This document shows, one piece after another, positions 47,001 to 60,400 of a stretch of 64,000 nucleotides of DNA (positions are counted from its first letter, which is position 1; the number at the start of each line of letters is the position of its first letter). Source of the stretch: Ailanthus altissimus (lineage: Eukaryota > Streptophyta > Magnoliopsida > Sapindales > Simaroubaceae). Position numbers and translations under genes: made by a program. The notes under the pieces were generated by a model, which was not told the DNA's origin, made no database searches, and saw nothing but the letters and a program-made list of their open reading frames with translations. The DNA lies in the NCBI GenBank assembly GCA_946807835.1, contig OX327710.1, positions 10,218,501-10,282,500 on the forward strand, read 5' to 3'.

Positions 47001-48728
47001 CGGAGACTGATAGAAAAATGGATCATATTTGTCAACAGTAAGACTCTGATTTGTCTGCCAAGTCAACTGAGAGCAATCTATAAGTAAGCTCGAAACTTTG
47101 ACTTACACTACCTACACATATAAATAAAAGTCTATGATTACCAAAAAAGATCTCTTTTAAATGTTGTACATTGTAGAAGAAGTTAATCAAGCTTTACCTC
47201 ATCCAAAATCCCAATGACTTTTTCTCAAACATAATACAGAGTCCTCCAGGCCATCCAAAGTTGCAAAATAATGAGCTAAAACAATAAACCTAATTAAAAA
47301 TAACAAAAAAAATTAAACCATTACTTGTAATTACTGGACCATTGAGAGACAGAACTCTAGGAGAAACTATAGAATCATTTAGCATAAATGGACTAGAATT
47401 CCAATCGACTGGGGAGGTTGAAACTGGAATTGGTGTAGTTTGAGAAGGTTAAAAATATAAAATTTATTTTTAAAAGAATAAAACTAGAATTGAACTCTGA
47501 TGGGTGTATAGAGAGAAAAATTCAAAAAAGAGAATCTAAAGAGAGAAAGCAAAAAGGTATAATTATGTGGCTTATTTTTACCTCTGTTTCTGCTAAATTC
47601 ACCACAAAATGGTAAGTTAAAAATTCATTTGTTTGCAAATATACGTTTCAGCCTCGTGAAGAACAAAAGGATTTATAAAAATATTGTTCCTACAATAAAT
47701 TTTTAGGACAGGGATAAGGCATCAATAGGAATAAAATCCTAAAAAATTCACATGCTCAATGTTCTATGGTCAAAATAGTAATTATGTGTTTCAATTAGTA
47801 TTTTTCGTGAAGGCAAAAAGTCAAACATCAATTACTAACAACGAGGGGTGTAAATTGATAATTTTAAAAACTAAGTAAACTATCCCTTTTACCAAACCTA
47901 AAGATCAAAATGTCCCTTTCCGTTTTAATTATATGCTAGAATTGTGATACATAAATGGAAATATATTACATATAATAACATATAATTGCTATAACTTGCA
48001 TTAGTATTTCTCTTAGTTGTAGTATTGATAGTTTTAAATATGCACGTGGAATATATTATCATTTAAGAAAATTATTATATAGGTCGAGTGAGAGAATGTA
48101 AAAATTTATAGCTTACATAATGTATATTTATGACCGATATTGATATATTATTAAGTTTAATATAATAAAAAAATTAATTATTTAATTTATTAAGTGACGA
48201 GTAATTTTTTTATAAAAATTTTACTTTGATAGAAAGTGAATCATTCTAAAACACAACTTTAGAATTAAAGTTGGTCTTCTCTCCACCTATAAAAGTAGCT
48301 CATTTTCAACTTAAAGTCATTCTAAAACACAACTTTTCTCCATAACCTTCTTCAAAGCTTTTAGGTTATAAATTAATGTACGCTTCCTAATGTTATTACA
48401 TCTTGTGAAATTCATGATATCCAATTTCTTAAGATAATATTTATGCATGATTGAATAACATAAATTTTTAAAGTTTATTTTACAACTTTAACATGTTATT
48501 CATAGAGTTCTCAAATAATATCTTATCATTTAATAAATCAATCAATTATAATTGTATAGAGAATACGAGAGAAAAAAAAAATTATAATAAGTGGTATGAT
48601 TTTATTAAATGATCTTACGAGACAAGTCTATGAAGATTTTCTCAAAAATAATTCGACAACAAAAAAAAAATAAAAGTAGAAAAAAACTTGCATTTTTTTT
48701 AATGAAAATGATTATAAAAAAAAGTATG
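47001..48728. other. Intergenic DNA, nothing recognised
   Basis: AT-rich, with the possible tail of the DUF241 pseudogene at the left and no feature beyond it. The last bases are an A-rich run ending GTATG, which is the target site of the copia element. Confidence 0.45.
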
Positions 48729-49389
48729 TGTGAGAATATTGATTAAAAATCATCAGTATATGATTTGGAGAGCAAGCCAAATGTGTATGGTGCGCAAGGA
48801 TCGAAGACGGATGCAAAAAAGACGAAAGAAGGCGAAAGATGAAGGGAACAGTGGCAAGGCATGGGTGCCACGGTGCCAGGCAATGAGCACCACGATGTTT
48901 AGACGGGTGCACCAACGCTGCAGCGGTGAGAGCTGAGCTCCGTGGTGTTGGATGCGTGAACAGTATCTCGAAATAAAGAAACTTCTTTATTTCATCTCCC
49001 ACTTGCTTTAGGACTCCCTAAAATGACTTTCACACATTTAGAGTAAACCTAGGATGTCTTAAAGCCTATATAAAGGTTCTCAATTGGATTGTAAAAAAAA
49101 TCTAAGTGATCATTAACAATCTTTGTGGTTCTTTGTGAGAGAAAATCCCTAGAGTGCAAGAGAGAGTTTTCTTTATGATCTTTCTTATAAAAGGCGTACT
49201 TTGTGAGTGCCTTGTGATTCATGATAAGAAAATAGTGTGATCTTGATTCATCGTAGACGTAGGCAAGTTGTCGAACCACATAATTATTTGTGTGTTCTTA
49301 TTCTACCATTTCTGTCTTTATTCTTTAATTACTTGTTTTGCATATATTGTTTGGATGATTTTGCTTGTTTGTGTGCTTTTGCTTCAACA
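48729..49389 (+). repeat. 5' LTR of copia element (661 bp)
   Basis: TG...CA ends. The TATA box (CTATATAAAGG) is at about 49067. It aligns with 53441-54103 and 41917-42560. Confidence 0.93.
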
Positions 49390-49392
49390 AAC

Positions 49393-49404
49393 TGGTATCA
49401 GAGC
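49393..49404 (+). promoter_or_regulatory. tRNA-Met primer-binding site of copia element
   Basis: TGGTATCAGAGC, an exact consensus, three bases after the 5' LTR. Confidence 0.93.
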
Positions 49405-49420
49405 TTGTTTCTAAACAGAT

Positions 49421-52400
49421 ATGGCCACACCCAAGTATGAGGTAAAGAAATTCAATGATACGAATGACTTCAATCTGTGAAAGATGAAGGTTAAGACGTT
49501 GTTGGTGAGCCAAAGGCTTGGTTCAGCATTAGAGGAGACTGTAGCTCCATCTAGTGATAAAGAGAAGAAGCCAGAGTCATTTAAAGCTGAAGCAGAAAGA
49601 AGGGACATTCAAGAAAGAGCTCATAGCACAATCGTTCTGTCATTGAGCGATGAAGTACTAAAGGAAATAGCAGGTGAGACAACGGTAATAGGTCTTTAGA
49701 AGAAGTTTAATTCTCTTTATATGAAAAAATCATTAGCCAACAGATTGCATATAAAAAAGAAGCTGTATCAGCTGTCCATGTCAGAGGGGACACCGATGAA
49801 AGATTATATAGACGCCTTCAATAAGATCATCATTGATCTTGAGTCTATCAACATCAAGATAGAAGATGAAGATAGAGCAATTATCTTGCTAAGTTCACTC
49901 CCCAAGAGTTATGAGAGCTTTGTTGATACGCTACTTTACGACAGAGAGAGTTTAACAATGAGTGATGTGAAATCATCATTAAACTCAAAGTTATTAGGGA
50001 AGCAGATTGAGGGCAATGCAGAAAACTTATCTGTAAGAGGAAGGCCCTGATATAAAGATGGGAAGAAAAAAGGCTCAAAATTAAAGTCTAAGACTCCTAG
50101 GAAGTGCTATTGTTGCAAGAAAGAGGGGCACTTCATAAAGACTATCTTGAGAAGAGAGCATAAGATAAGAAGAAAGTGGATGCTGCGCTTGTCTATGATG
50201 ATAGCTATGACAGCGCAGAAATACTCGTCGCTACTGATGGTAAGAACTCTGAACAATGGTTTTTGATTCTGGTTGCACTTTTCACATATGCCCGCACAAG
50301 TATTGGTTTACAAATTTCCAGCTCATTAATGGTGGTAAAGTTTTAATGGGTAATGACATTGCATGTCAGATTATGGGAATTGGTAGTGTTAAACTTAGGC
50401 TACATGATGGGCGAGTGAGAAAGTTGACAGATGTTAGGTATGTTCCTGACTTGAAGAGGAACTTGATCTCACTAGCGACTCTAACCAGAATAAGTATTCC
50501 ATCAGGATCGATAGAGGGATTTTAAGAGTTTTGAAGGGTCCATAGTGGTGATGAGAGGAGAGAAGTACAAAGGTGTTTATGTGTTTAAAGGGGAAGTCGT
50601 GAATGGTTCTGCACTATTCTCTGTAGATGATGAAAGTATATAAACCAAGTTATGGCATCTTAGACTGGCACAATTAGGCGAGAGAAACCTAAATGAGCTG
50701 TTTAGTCAAAAGGAGTTTCGTGAGGATAAATTTCAGCCTTTAGAGTTTTGTGAGCATTGTGTGCTTGAAAAAGCACATAGGGTTAGATTTAGTATCAGCG
50801 AGCACAAGACAAATGAGACTCTTGATTAGATACACTCGGATCTTTGGGGACTAGCTCAGACAGCTACTTTGTGGTGGTGCCAAGTATTTTCTCAGTTTAA
50901 TTGATGACTATTCAAAGAAGTTGTGGGTCTATGTGTTGAAGAGTAAAGATCAAGCTTTTGAAGTATTTAAGACTTAGAAGGCTCTTGTTGAGAATCAGAA
51001 TGGCAAAAGGGTGAAGAGGTTGAGAACTGACAACGGCCTCGAATATTTCAATAGAGAGTTTGATGGGTTTTATGCCAAGCATGAGATTGCAAGGTATAGA
51101 ACGGTAAGGCTTGATGAATAGAACCCTACTTGAAAAGGTTAAATGCATGTTTACCAATGCAAAGATGTCTAAGATATTTTGGGGAGAAGCTGTAGTGACT
51201 GCAGCTTACTTAATTAATAGAACTCCCTGTTCAGCAATTAACTTCAAGACACCAAAAGAGAAATGGTCTGGCAATTCTTCGAAGTATGACCACCTCAAAA
51301 TATTTGATTGCCCTGCCTTTGTACATGTTAAGGAGGGAAAGTTGGAACCTAGAGCTATCAAAGGGGTATTCATAGGATATCCTGAAAAAGTGAAAGAATA
51401 CAAGGTGTGGTGTAAAGACTTGATACCATCAAGGAGTATCATAAGCCGTGACGTGACATTCGATGAGATGACGATGCTGAAAACCTCCCAAGAAGATGAG
51501 AAAGAAGAACCTGTGCCTAAGAAAGACTCAGCACCCGAGTCAATAAAAGTTGAAGTGGAGGTTGAAAGTAGATTTGATATGCCCCCAGATCAACACTTCA
51601 ACGAGAAAATCCTTGAAGATGAACCAAGAATATTAACGAGTTCTTCAAAGTCTACCCAAAGAAAGACTAGGACTCCTAAGCTAGAACTTGAAAAGTACTA
51701 GTTAGCCAGAGACAGGTTAAAGAGAACGATTAACCCACCAGTTAGGTATGCACAAATAGATTTAGTTGCTCATGCTTTTAATTCTATTTACACTCTTGAG
51801 TATGATGAGCCTATGACATATGGTGAGGCTATAAGGAATGAAAATAAGAAAGAATGGCAGCAGGCCATGGAAGAAGAAATTAGTTCTTTTAAGAAGAACA
51901 ATACCTGAAAGTTGGTAGAGAGACCTCAAAAAAAGTTAGTCGGGTGCAAGTGGGTGTATAAGGTAAAGGAGGGATACAGGGGATTGAGCCTACAAGATTC
52001 AAGGCTATGTTAGTAGCATAAGGTTTTACCCAGAGAGAGGGAGTCAATTTTCATGAGATATTCTCTCCAGTGGTCAAGCAAACATCTATTAGGATTTTGT
52101 TAGCCATGTGTGCAAACCTTAATTTACATCTAGAGCGAATAAATGTAAAGACAACTTTTCTACATGGAGAGCTTGAAGAAACGATATACATGGCACAACT
52201 ACAAGGGTTCGAGGAGCCCGAAAAAGAAGATCATGCTTGTTTGCTAAAAAAGTCATTATATAGGTTAAAGCAATCACCTAGACAGTGGTATAAGACATTT
52301 GATGAGTTTATGATGAATTGTGGCTTTAGTAGAAGCAAGTATGACGGATGCGTGTACTTTAAGAACATAAGTTGTGGGATGATGTATTTGCTTCTATACG

Positions 52401-53370
52401 TCGATGATATGTTGATCGCATAAAAGAATGTGGAAGAAATAGAGAAGCTCAAGAAGCAGTTGAGTGGCGAGTTTGAAATGAAGGATTTGGAAGCAGCGAA
52501 GAGAATTTTGGGTATGGATATTGTGAGGGAAAGAAGAGATATTATCTTATTGTCCCAACAACGATATATAATCAAAATTCTAGAGAAGTTTGGTATGTCC
52601 AACGCAAAGGCTGTCTCTACTCCTTTGGCCATGCATTTCAGACTTTCAGCAGCACAGTCACTGACATTCGAAGAAGAAAAATTACAGATGAGTAAAGTAC
52701 CATATGCAAGCGCTGTGGGGAGCATCATGTATGCAATGGTTTGCACAAGATCAGACATAACACAGGCTGTGAGTGTGGTGAGTATATACATGGTAAATCT
52801 GGGTAAAGATCACTGGCTTACAGTAAAGTTGATTATGAGATATCTCAAGAGGATGTCAAATCACAAGTTCATATATAAGAGGGATGAGAACAACAATGAA
52901 ATGGTAAGAGGGTACGTAGACTCAGATTATGCAGGTGATCTTGATAAGAGAAGATCGTTGACGGGCTATGTATTTACAATGTTTGGGTGTAGTGTGTGTT
53001 GGAGATAATTCTACAACATGTGATTGCACTCTCTACCACAGAGGCGGAGTACATAACTGTTGGTGAAACTATCAAGGAGGCTGTGTGGTTAAAAGGCATA
53101 TGCGCGGAGGTATTAGTTAGTGAAGATGTGAACACCGGTGTATATTGTGACAGCCAGAGTGCTATACACCTAAGCAAGCATCAAGTGTTCCACGAGAGGT
53201 CAAAACACATTGATGTGAGGCTCCATTAAATTTGAGAGATTGTCCAAAGTGGTGACGTTAGTCTAACGAAGATAGCGTCATCTAAAAACCCTGCTGATAT
53301 GTTGACTAAGCCACTGCCCTCGGTTAAGTTCGTTCTATGCAAAGACTTAACCGGAGTCACTACTTGGTGA
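49421..53370 (+). pseudogene. Copia gag-pol polyprotein pseudogene
   Basis: It starts at ATG 49421 with MATPKYEVKKFNDTNDFNL. A stop at 49478-49480 and another at 49697-49699 both replace an expected Trp. Further on are: a gag zinc knuckle CYCCKKEGHFIKT (about 50105), whose final Cys position is lost; protease with FDSGCTFHICP (about 50260); GAG-pre-integrase and integrase (LIDDYSKKLWVY, RLRTDNGLEYF, AAYLINRTPCSAI); RT with the intact catalytic box LLLYVDDMLIA (about 52390) followed at once by a stop; and RNase H with GYVDSDYAGDLDKRRS and ALSTTEAEYI, ending NPADMLTKPLPS. At least six breaks make it non-functional. Confidence 0.9.
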
Positions 53371-53427
53371 GGGTGACTGAAGACGCAGAAATGAGAGATC
53401 AAGTTGTTTTTGTGGATGATTTTGAAT

Positions 53428-53440
53428 CAAGGAGGGGATT
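53428..53440 (+). promoter_or_regulatory. Polypurine tract of copia element
   Basis: CAAGGAGGGGATT lies directly before the 3' LTR. It would prime plus-strand DNA synthesis. Confidence 0.85.
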
Positions 53441-54103
53441 TGTGAGAATATTGATTAAAAATCATCGGTATATGATTTGGAGAGCAAGTCAAATGCGTAG
53501 GGTGCACAAGGATCGAAGACGGACGCAAAAGGAGGCGAAAGATGAAGGGAGCGCTGCGGCACCTAGTCCAGAATGTGAGCGCTGTGAAGCTAGAAAAGGA
53601 GTGTTGTGGTGCTTAGACAGGCGCATCAGCGCTGCGGCGGTCAAAGCTGAGCGCCGCTGCACTGGACGTGTGAACAGTATTTTGAAATAAGGAAACTTCC
53701 TTATTTCATCTCCTATTTGCTTCGGGACTCCCTAAAACGACTCTCACATGTTTAGGGTAAACCTAAGACATCTCAAAGCCTATATAAAAGCTCTCAATTG
53801 GCTTGTAAAAAAAATCTAAGTGATCATTAGCAATCTTTGTGGTTCTTTGTGAGAGAAAATTCCTATAATATAAGAAAGAGTTTTTTTTGTGCTCTTTCTT
53901 GTAAAAGACATACTTTATGAGTACTTTGTGATTCATAATAAAAGAAGAGTGTGATCTTGATCCATCGTGGATATAAGCAAGTTACCGAAGCACGTAATTA
54001 TTTTTGTATTTTTCTTCTACCCTTTCTCTCTTTATTCCTTAATTACTTATTCTGCATATATTGCTTATGTGAATTTACTTGTTTGTATGCTTTCGCTTTA
54101 ACA
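53441..54103 (+). repeat. 3' LTR of copia element (663 bp)
   Basis: It starts TGTGAGAATA and ends GCTTTAACA. The TATA box CTATATAAAAG lies near 53780, about 715 bases upstream of the next gene's start codon and in the same direction. Confidence 0.93.
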
Positions 54104-54494
54104 ATATGGTTGAAGTATAAGTTTAAATTTTGTTTAGATAAAAATTCAGAAAAAAATTATGGTTTACATTTATGTATTTTATATATATATATATATATAT
54201 TTTTAAATTAAGAAAATGTTGAGGTTGACGCAGATGCCAAGGGTTGAAAAGATGAAATTAAATTTTATTCGGGTGTAAAAAGGAAATATTAAATAATAGA
54301 GGGAAAAGTATAGAAATAAATAAAGCTTTGTGACCCGAACCGAAACGAGGTTACGAGAAAGAGAATATTCGTGTACAGCTGAACAAAATCAATCAGCAAA
54401 TCTTTCGAGCCTTATAAAATTTTCGTTCTGTCTCTCGCACGCCCGTCTTCGTAAAACTAATTTCTAGGGTTTTGTTCGCTGCAATAGCTACGAC

Positions 54495-57400
54495 ATGGCC
54501 GGTGCTGGAATCCACCCCTACCATCAGCAATGGCCACCGGCGCCGGCTCCCCCACCTCCTACGGCTGCCGCCGCAGCTCCGCCTCCTCCTCCAGTCCCCT
54601 ACGATAACACTAATCGCCCAGCCCACGACGAGGTATACTTCTCTCTCTCTATTTTCTCTTTAATTTTAGAGAAAATTTAGGATCAAATTAGCAATTAAAC
54701 GGAAATTACGTTTTCTTTTTTATTTATTAATTATTTTCTTAATGTTTTCACGCTTTCTTTTCCAGTTAAAATAAAAAAATATTTATGTGTTCGAATTGGA
54801 AGAAGTTTGTAACTTTGGAAATAGTATGGGGAAACATAAATGGTTTCAACTCGAAAAGTGCAATATACTCGCTGTTTGTTATTCAGAATATTTATGTTTT
54901 GAGCAATATTTGGGATGTTTTATTTGGGGCTGTCCTTTGATTAGGTAGCATGGGTAAGTGCACGTGTTTTAAGGGTTATTCTGTGGTACTGGGCAGTGTT
55001 GATGCTTGCATGCCATGGTTGTTGATGAAGATCAGCCTATTGTCATCAATGCTCATCCAATGGTTCATAAGAACCTAATGACACTAGATGGAGGTATTGT
55101 AGAATTTTCCACTTTGAAAAAGGTTAGAAGTTTCTGGGAGTTACTGTTCTAGTAGTGGTGGTTTTCTGTTGTCAGGTTTTGCTGAAATGTGGAATGTTAT
55201 TGTCAGGAATATTCTCCTAAAAGGAAATTTCATGTTGTTTAACAGTATCTTTGGAGGCGGTTTCGTTTTCTAGTTTGCAACTGGAATAGACATTTGCAAA
55301 AGATAGGTTGACATGGAAAGGATCATTTGTTTTATGTTGTTTCCATAGAACTGCCACAGGGAGCTAGACTATTTCTTCTAGGCCCGCTCCTTGTCTCAAA
55401 GAACTTGGAGAGGTTTGCTTCATCTAGGTTTGTATATAATTGACGTTTCTAGAGAATATGCTCAGAACAGTATTGAAGATACTTCACTTTTAGTTGGAAA
55501 ACAAAGGACCTAGTGTTTACACTGACAGTGGAACTATGGCCAATTGCAAGTCTGTGAATTAGAGGTTTGTGTAAAAGATGGGGGTTTCTAGTAGGCATTT
55601 TCAGTTGTTTTGTTCTGGTTCTGGGTTGCTTTTCCCATGGCTGTCAGTAGCCTTGTGCTTGAGTTCATTTTACTTGTCTATTTAAAGAAATTAAGATTTA
55701 TCTCGAAATTGTTTTTTCACAGTTCATATATTTTTTTTAATTAAAAAAACTCTCTTACCCTACCTTGGCAATGTGCTCTCATATGCATGTTCATTACTAG
55801 TAAATATGAAATCTATATCAATTTTTTGTTCTTTATTTAGGTGCGCACAATATTCATAACTGGCCTCCCTGAAGACGTGAAGGAGAGAGAACTACAGAAC
55901 TTACTGAGATGGCTTCCAGGTTATGAGGCATCACAAGTGAACTATAAGGGAGAAAAACCCATGGGTTTTGCTCTCTTCTCAACTGCCCAGTTGGCAGTTG
56001 CTGCCAAAGATGCCCTGCAGGTTTATCTTCTTGATATTATGTTCTTTGTTTGATTTAGAATCTTTGTGACTCTCAGTTTTCTGAAGAGTTGGTGTGTTTG
56101 GGGGTTTAGGAAATGGTGTTTGATGCGGAAACAAAGTCTGTGTTGCACACAGAAATGGCCAAGAAGAACCTTTTTGTTAAGAGAGGTGAGGTTTAACTAT
56201 TTCGGTGCTGCTTTGCTTTTTTATTGGACATTGTTTTGTAATTGTTTGCTTGCCTAGGAAATACTGGTTATGAGAATGCTATAATATGTTAAAACTTATT
56301 TTTATGCAAATTTTATTTGGAAACTGGTGCTTAGAGGACTGTTTGGAGAAATTTTTTCTGACTGTTTGGTGCTGAAAGATTCAGATGATATATAATTTTT
56401 TTCACTAAACAAAATCAATTAGTGGTCATTGGAGATCAATTTTTAGAGAAGCTTTTTTAAGAGTATAGAACATTCTATAATGCAAAGAAATCAAGAGCAC
56501 AAGGACAGAAGTGCGGTGCATTGCTAGTCTTTAGAGGTATTTCAACCTATTCCATAAATTTATGTTCTTGGTCTTGAAGCCAGAAAGAAGATAAGGATTT
56601 TTTTTATTGCTATAACTTAATATTTAGATGCTATTGTTTTGTTGTCAATCTATCCAGTTCATTGACTGGCTTAATTAAATCTTTTACTTTGAAATCTCAA
56701 TAAAAACGGCAGGTAATTGATTACTTTTTGTGTTTCCTTTTTTCATCTTTGTTGCCATGTTAGTTTTAGTGCTCTGTGCAGTTGATTTGTTACATCCAGA
56801 ACCAACAAAAATATTTTTAAAGCATATGAAGGTTTTCGTTGTTCAATTAAGCCAAAATTAAATTAGTACATTTGTACAGTTTGTGTGTTCAATAACACCA
56901 TTTATTTCATAAATTGCATCATAAATTTCGTGAAAGAAATCTGGGAAATGGACTTAAACCAAAGCAATCAGAGTGATGAATTGGCATTCTCCTTGCCTGT
57001 AGAAATAATGTTTGAGTGGTTTGGGGTGTTCAATCAAATTGTTTAATGGCTATCAAGATCTTGTGATGTGCTATTTTTTTTCTTCTTTTCCTTTTTTCCT
57101 GTAGGAATAGTAGCGGATTCTAATGCATATGATCAAAGCAAAAGATTGCGAACTGGTGGTGATTATACGCATACTGGTTATACATCTCCATCTCCATTCC
57201 ACCCTCCTCCTGCTCCTGTCTGGGGTCCGCATGGGTGAGAAAATTTTTCCTTGTATGAATTTTGCTCCATTGACACATTATTCACTCAACAAGAGTAGGG
57301 AAGGATATTTAGATTCCAGAGTAGTCATGCTCTTGTTAGTAGTTTCAGCTAAACTTACAGTATTTATTTGTTAATAGCTTTGCATATCCTCTGGTTACCA

Positions 57401-60400
57401 CTTGCTTACTTCATTTAGGTATATGGCACCACCTCCTCCTCCCTATGATCCATATGGAGGTTATGCTGTTCCTCCAGTACCAATGCCTGCGCCTGCTCCT
57501 GTACCTGCTCCAAGCAGTTATGTACCTGTTCAGGTGATGCTCAAAACCATGCTTTTGTCTGGGTTTGTGGATTTGGGGATCATCACATGACAAAAAGCTA
57601 GGGCTTTGAGTATTCATTTTCCACTCTTAAGAGGGATTGTATTCTTATTCTACTTCATTTTTAGATTCTTTCCATTCTTTACGTTCATCATTTATGATGA
57701 TTGGAACTAGGGTCTATTATATGAACCTCTTCTACGTTGACTTTTATTTAGTGAATAATTATTTCACTTGCTAAAAAGCAAGTTATATGCGCAAGATATA
57801 ACTGAAAGTATTCAGGTTTGTACTGTGTTCAGGTTGGAAGGTTGGTAACGACAGTACAGAAAAATGGGGAAAAAATATTCAGTTCCATCTTTTAAGAGGG
57901 GACAAACTATAAAGAAAACCCAGAACTCTTGGAACCTTTTCTTCAACTAGAATAAATAATCTGAGTGGAAAGTGTTATTCTTTTATGAGTTGTAGGAAAG
58001 TATAAGTAATTGATTTATGTTGGAATGAAGTTTATGATATAGAAGAATGTTGGGAAATACTGAGTTCTTAATTTGTTGAAGGGGAAAAAAGGTTCTTGTT
58101 CCTGTGCAAACTATTCCAATTAAACTTTTTATTTCTCAAATTCAAATCATCAAATAAATATATTCAAAGAAAGTGGATAAAGAGAGAAAAACTGGGAGCT
58201 GGTGGATGGGGGAGTGATTTTCATTATTAACAAACCCAAGTTTGTGGCTCAATCATCAATTTTTAAATTGGATACTACCAATTGCATTAATGAAAAAGAT
58301 GTACATAATGTGAAGTTTTTTGGTCTCTTAGAAATTTTCAGTGAATGGTATAAAGAAAATAATTGTCATTTCAAATTTTCCTATACTGAGTAGCATATGA
58401 CACTCCCATCGGAATCTATTATAATATATGATGCTAGAATTAAACTTTGCCATCTTGAAACAGTTACATCAGTAGCTGTATAATGTTGCTTTTGGTAACC
58501 GTGATTGCCCACATGTACTCTTGAGTTCCTAAAGAATCTCAAACTTTTTGTTTTTCTCTCGTTTGTTTTTGGTCTTTTCATGATGAGTAAGTTGTTTTAT
58601 ATGCTTTATTCCCTCCATAGTTCTGTTTTCAATATTGTCTAACTTTCCCACAGAATACAAAAGATAACCCTCCTTGCAATACCTTATTTATTGGCAACCT
58701 TGGTGAGAATATAAATGAAGAAGAGCTGAGGGGTTTATTCAGCGGGTAAGAATATCTTAACCCTGTTTATTTTTGTGCTTTTTTTTGGTGAGTGTGTGTG
58801 TGTGACTTTGAGGGTCTGCATTGCTGACAAGAATATCATCTTTCATTTTTTTACTTGTGGGTGCAGACAACCTGGTTTTAAGCAAATGAAGATCTTGAGA
58901 CAAGAAAGGCATACCGTTTGCTTTATTGAGTTTGAAGTAGGTTTCATTTGTCAACTCTCACATATGAATGGGTTTTATCTATTTCAGTGAACATCACCCA
59001 GACTTACTTTTCTAGGTTTTATCATATCAATTATGCTCAAGCTTATTTCACCAATCTGCAGGATGTGAACAGTGCCACCAACGTGCACCATAATTTTCAG
59101 GGAGCTGTTATCCCGAGTTCTGGTTCTGTTGGCATGCGGATACAATATCCTTTACCAGTTTTGTTGTCCTTCACTGTCCTGCCTATATATATATGGCAAT
59201 GGGGTGGGGCGGGGCAGGGCATGGCAGAGAGGCCTTTCCTGTACCTCACCCCATTTTTTATTTTAAGCCTTGTCCCCCTACCCCATTCTGCAAAAAATTT
59301 AACGGGGCGGGGATGGGGAATTCCCATTGGGGGAATGATTTTTCCCTCCTAGCCCCATTTCCTCATTTTTTATTTATTAATATTAAATACTAATTTATTT
59401 TCATAAATTTTAACAATATAAAAATTAATTCGTATTATGATTAAAAAGAAGAATCAAACTACCAAACTAGAATAATATTGTATATCCTTCAATAATGTGA
59501 ATAGTAAACAAATTTTTAAATAAATAATAAATAAAAAAATATTTAAAAAAATAAGAATTTAAATAATGTTCTAGTGTCTAGCATTATTAATTTTCCTATT
59601 AATTGCTTCATTTTCTCTCATTTAAAGCCATGAGATGGAGACTTCATTTCTACATAAAATTATATTATTAAAGCATTTCCTAATTAAATATTAATTATAA
59701 AATAAAAAATTGACAAATTATGATATATAAATACTAAAATAATTACATTTAAAATATTCATATAATATTAGGAGGTGACGGGACAGGGAGGCTTAATCCC
59801 ATCCCCACCCTATTAGTAATTCAGAGAATATTTTTCCTCATGTCTCATCCCATTTTCACTAAAATTGCCCCATTGGGTGGGTCACGGGGCATTTTGCCAT
59901 CCCTAATACACACACACACATACATATTTTTTTTCAATAATCCAAATAATTGGTATAGATTTGGACTCACCTCTTGATAGCTGAAGTCTGAATTCTTGTC
60001 TGCTGTAAGCATTCATGATAATATTGGCTAGAGCTGGACTTTCAATAGAAAGGCCATACCTAACAGCTTGTAATGCTAAGTATCACCTTGAATTTGACGT
60101 CATATGCTCTTTTTTAAGACCTTGCCATGACTTTTTAGGCTGATCTAATAAGAATTTTGCATTTCCAAATACATGAAAATTTGACTATACTGTTCATACT
60201 GTTCACCTGTCTGATGCTGATATGCATGGTCATAAGGTAATAAACTTCATTTGTGTAAAAGATATGTTACACTTTTAGGGTGTTCATGCATTTTATGTTA
60301 TGAAACTTTTACATGCAAACACGATTATGTCTATGGAGAATCAAACACACAATTGTAGTATATGTAACATATATCATCAATGCACCAACATAGATATGTT

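Larger units (their letters stand above)
48729..54103 (+). mobile_element. Full-length Ty1/copia retrotransposon, coding-dead (about 5.4 kb)
   Basis: LTRs are 48729-49389 and 53441-54103, both TGTGAGAATA...AACA, with PBS and polypurine tract in place. The flanking 5-mers are GTATG on the left and ATATG on the right, a 4/5 match that looks like a mutated target duplication. The interior has the copia order gag, protease, integrase, RT, RNase H, with several stops and frameshifts. LTR divergence is visible by eye, especially in the first 200 bases, so the insertion is not recent. It ends 391 bases upstream of the start codon of the RNA-binding protein gene, in the same orientation. Confidence 0.93.

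Noticed and set aside
48712..49002. Frames in both strands of the copia LTR
   Set aside because: They fall inside an LTR that recurs twice in the window without conserved reading frames.
59072..59393. Three overlapping frames in the GC-rich part of the U12 intron
   Set aside because: They are by-products of the hAT-like G-rich and C-rich ends and overlap a well-supported exon-intron boundary.
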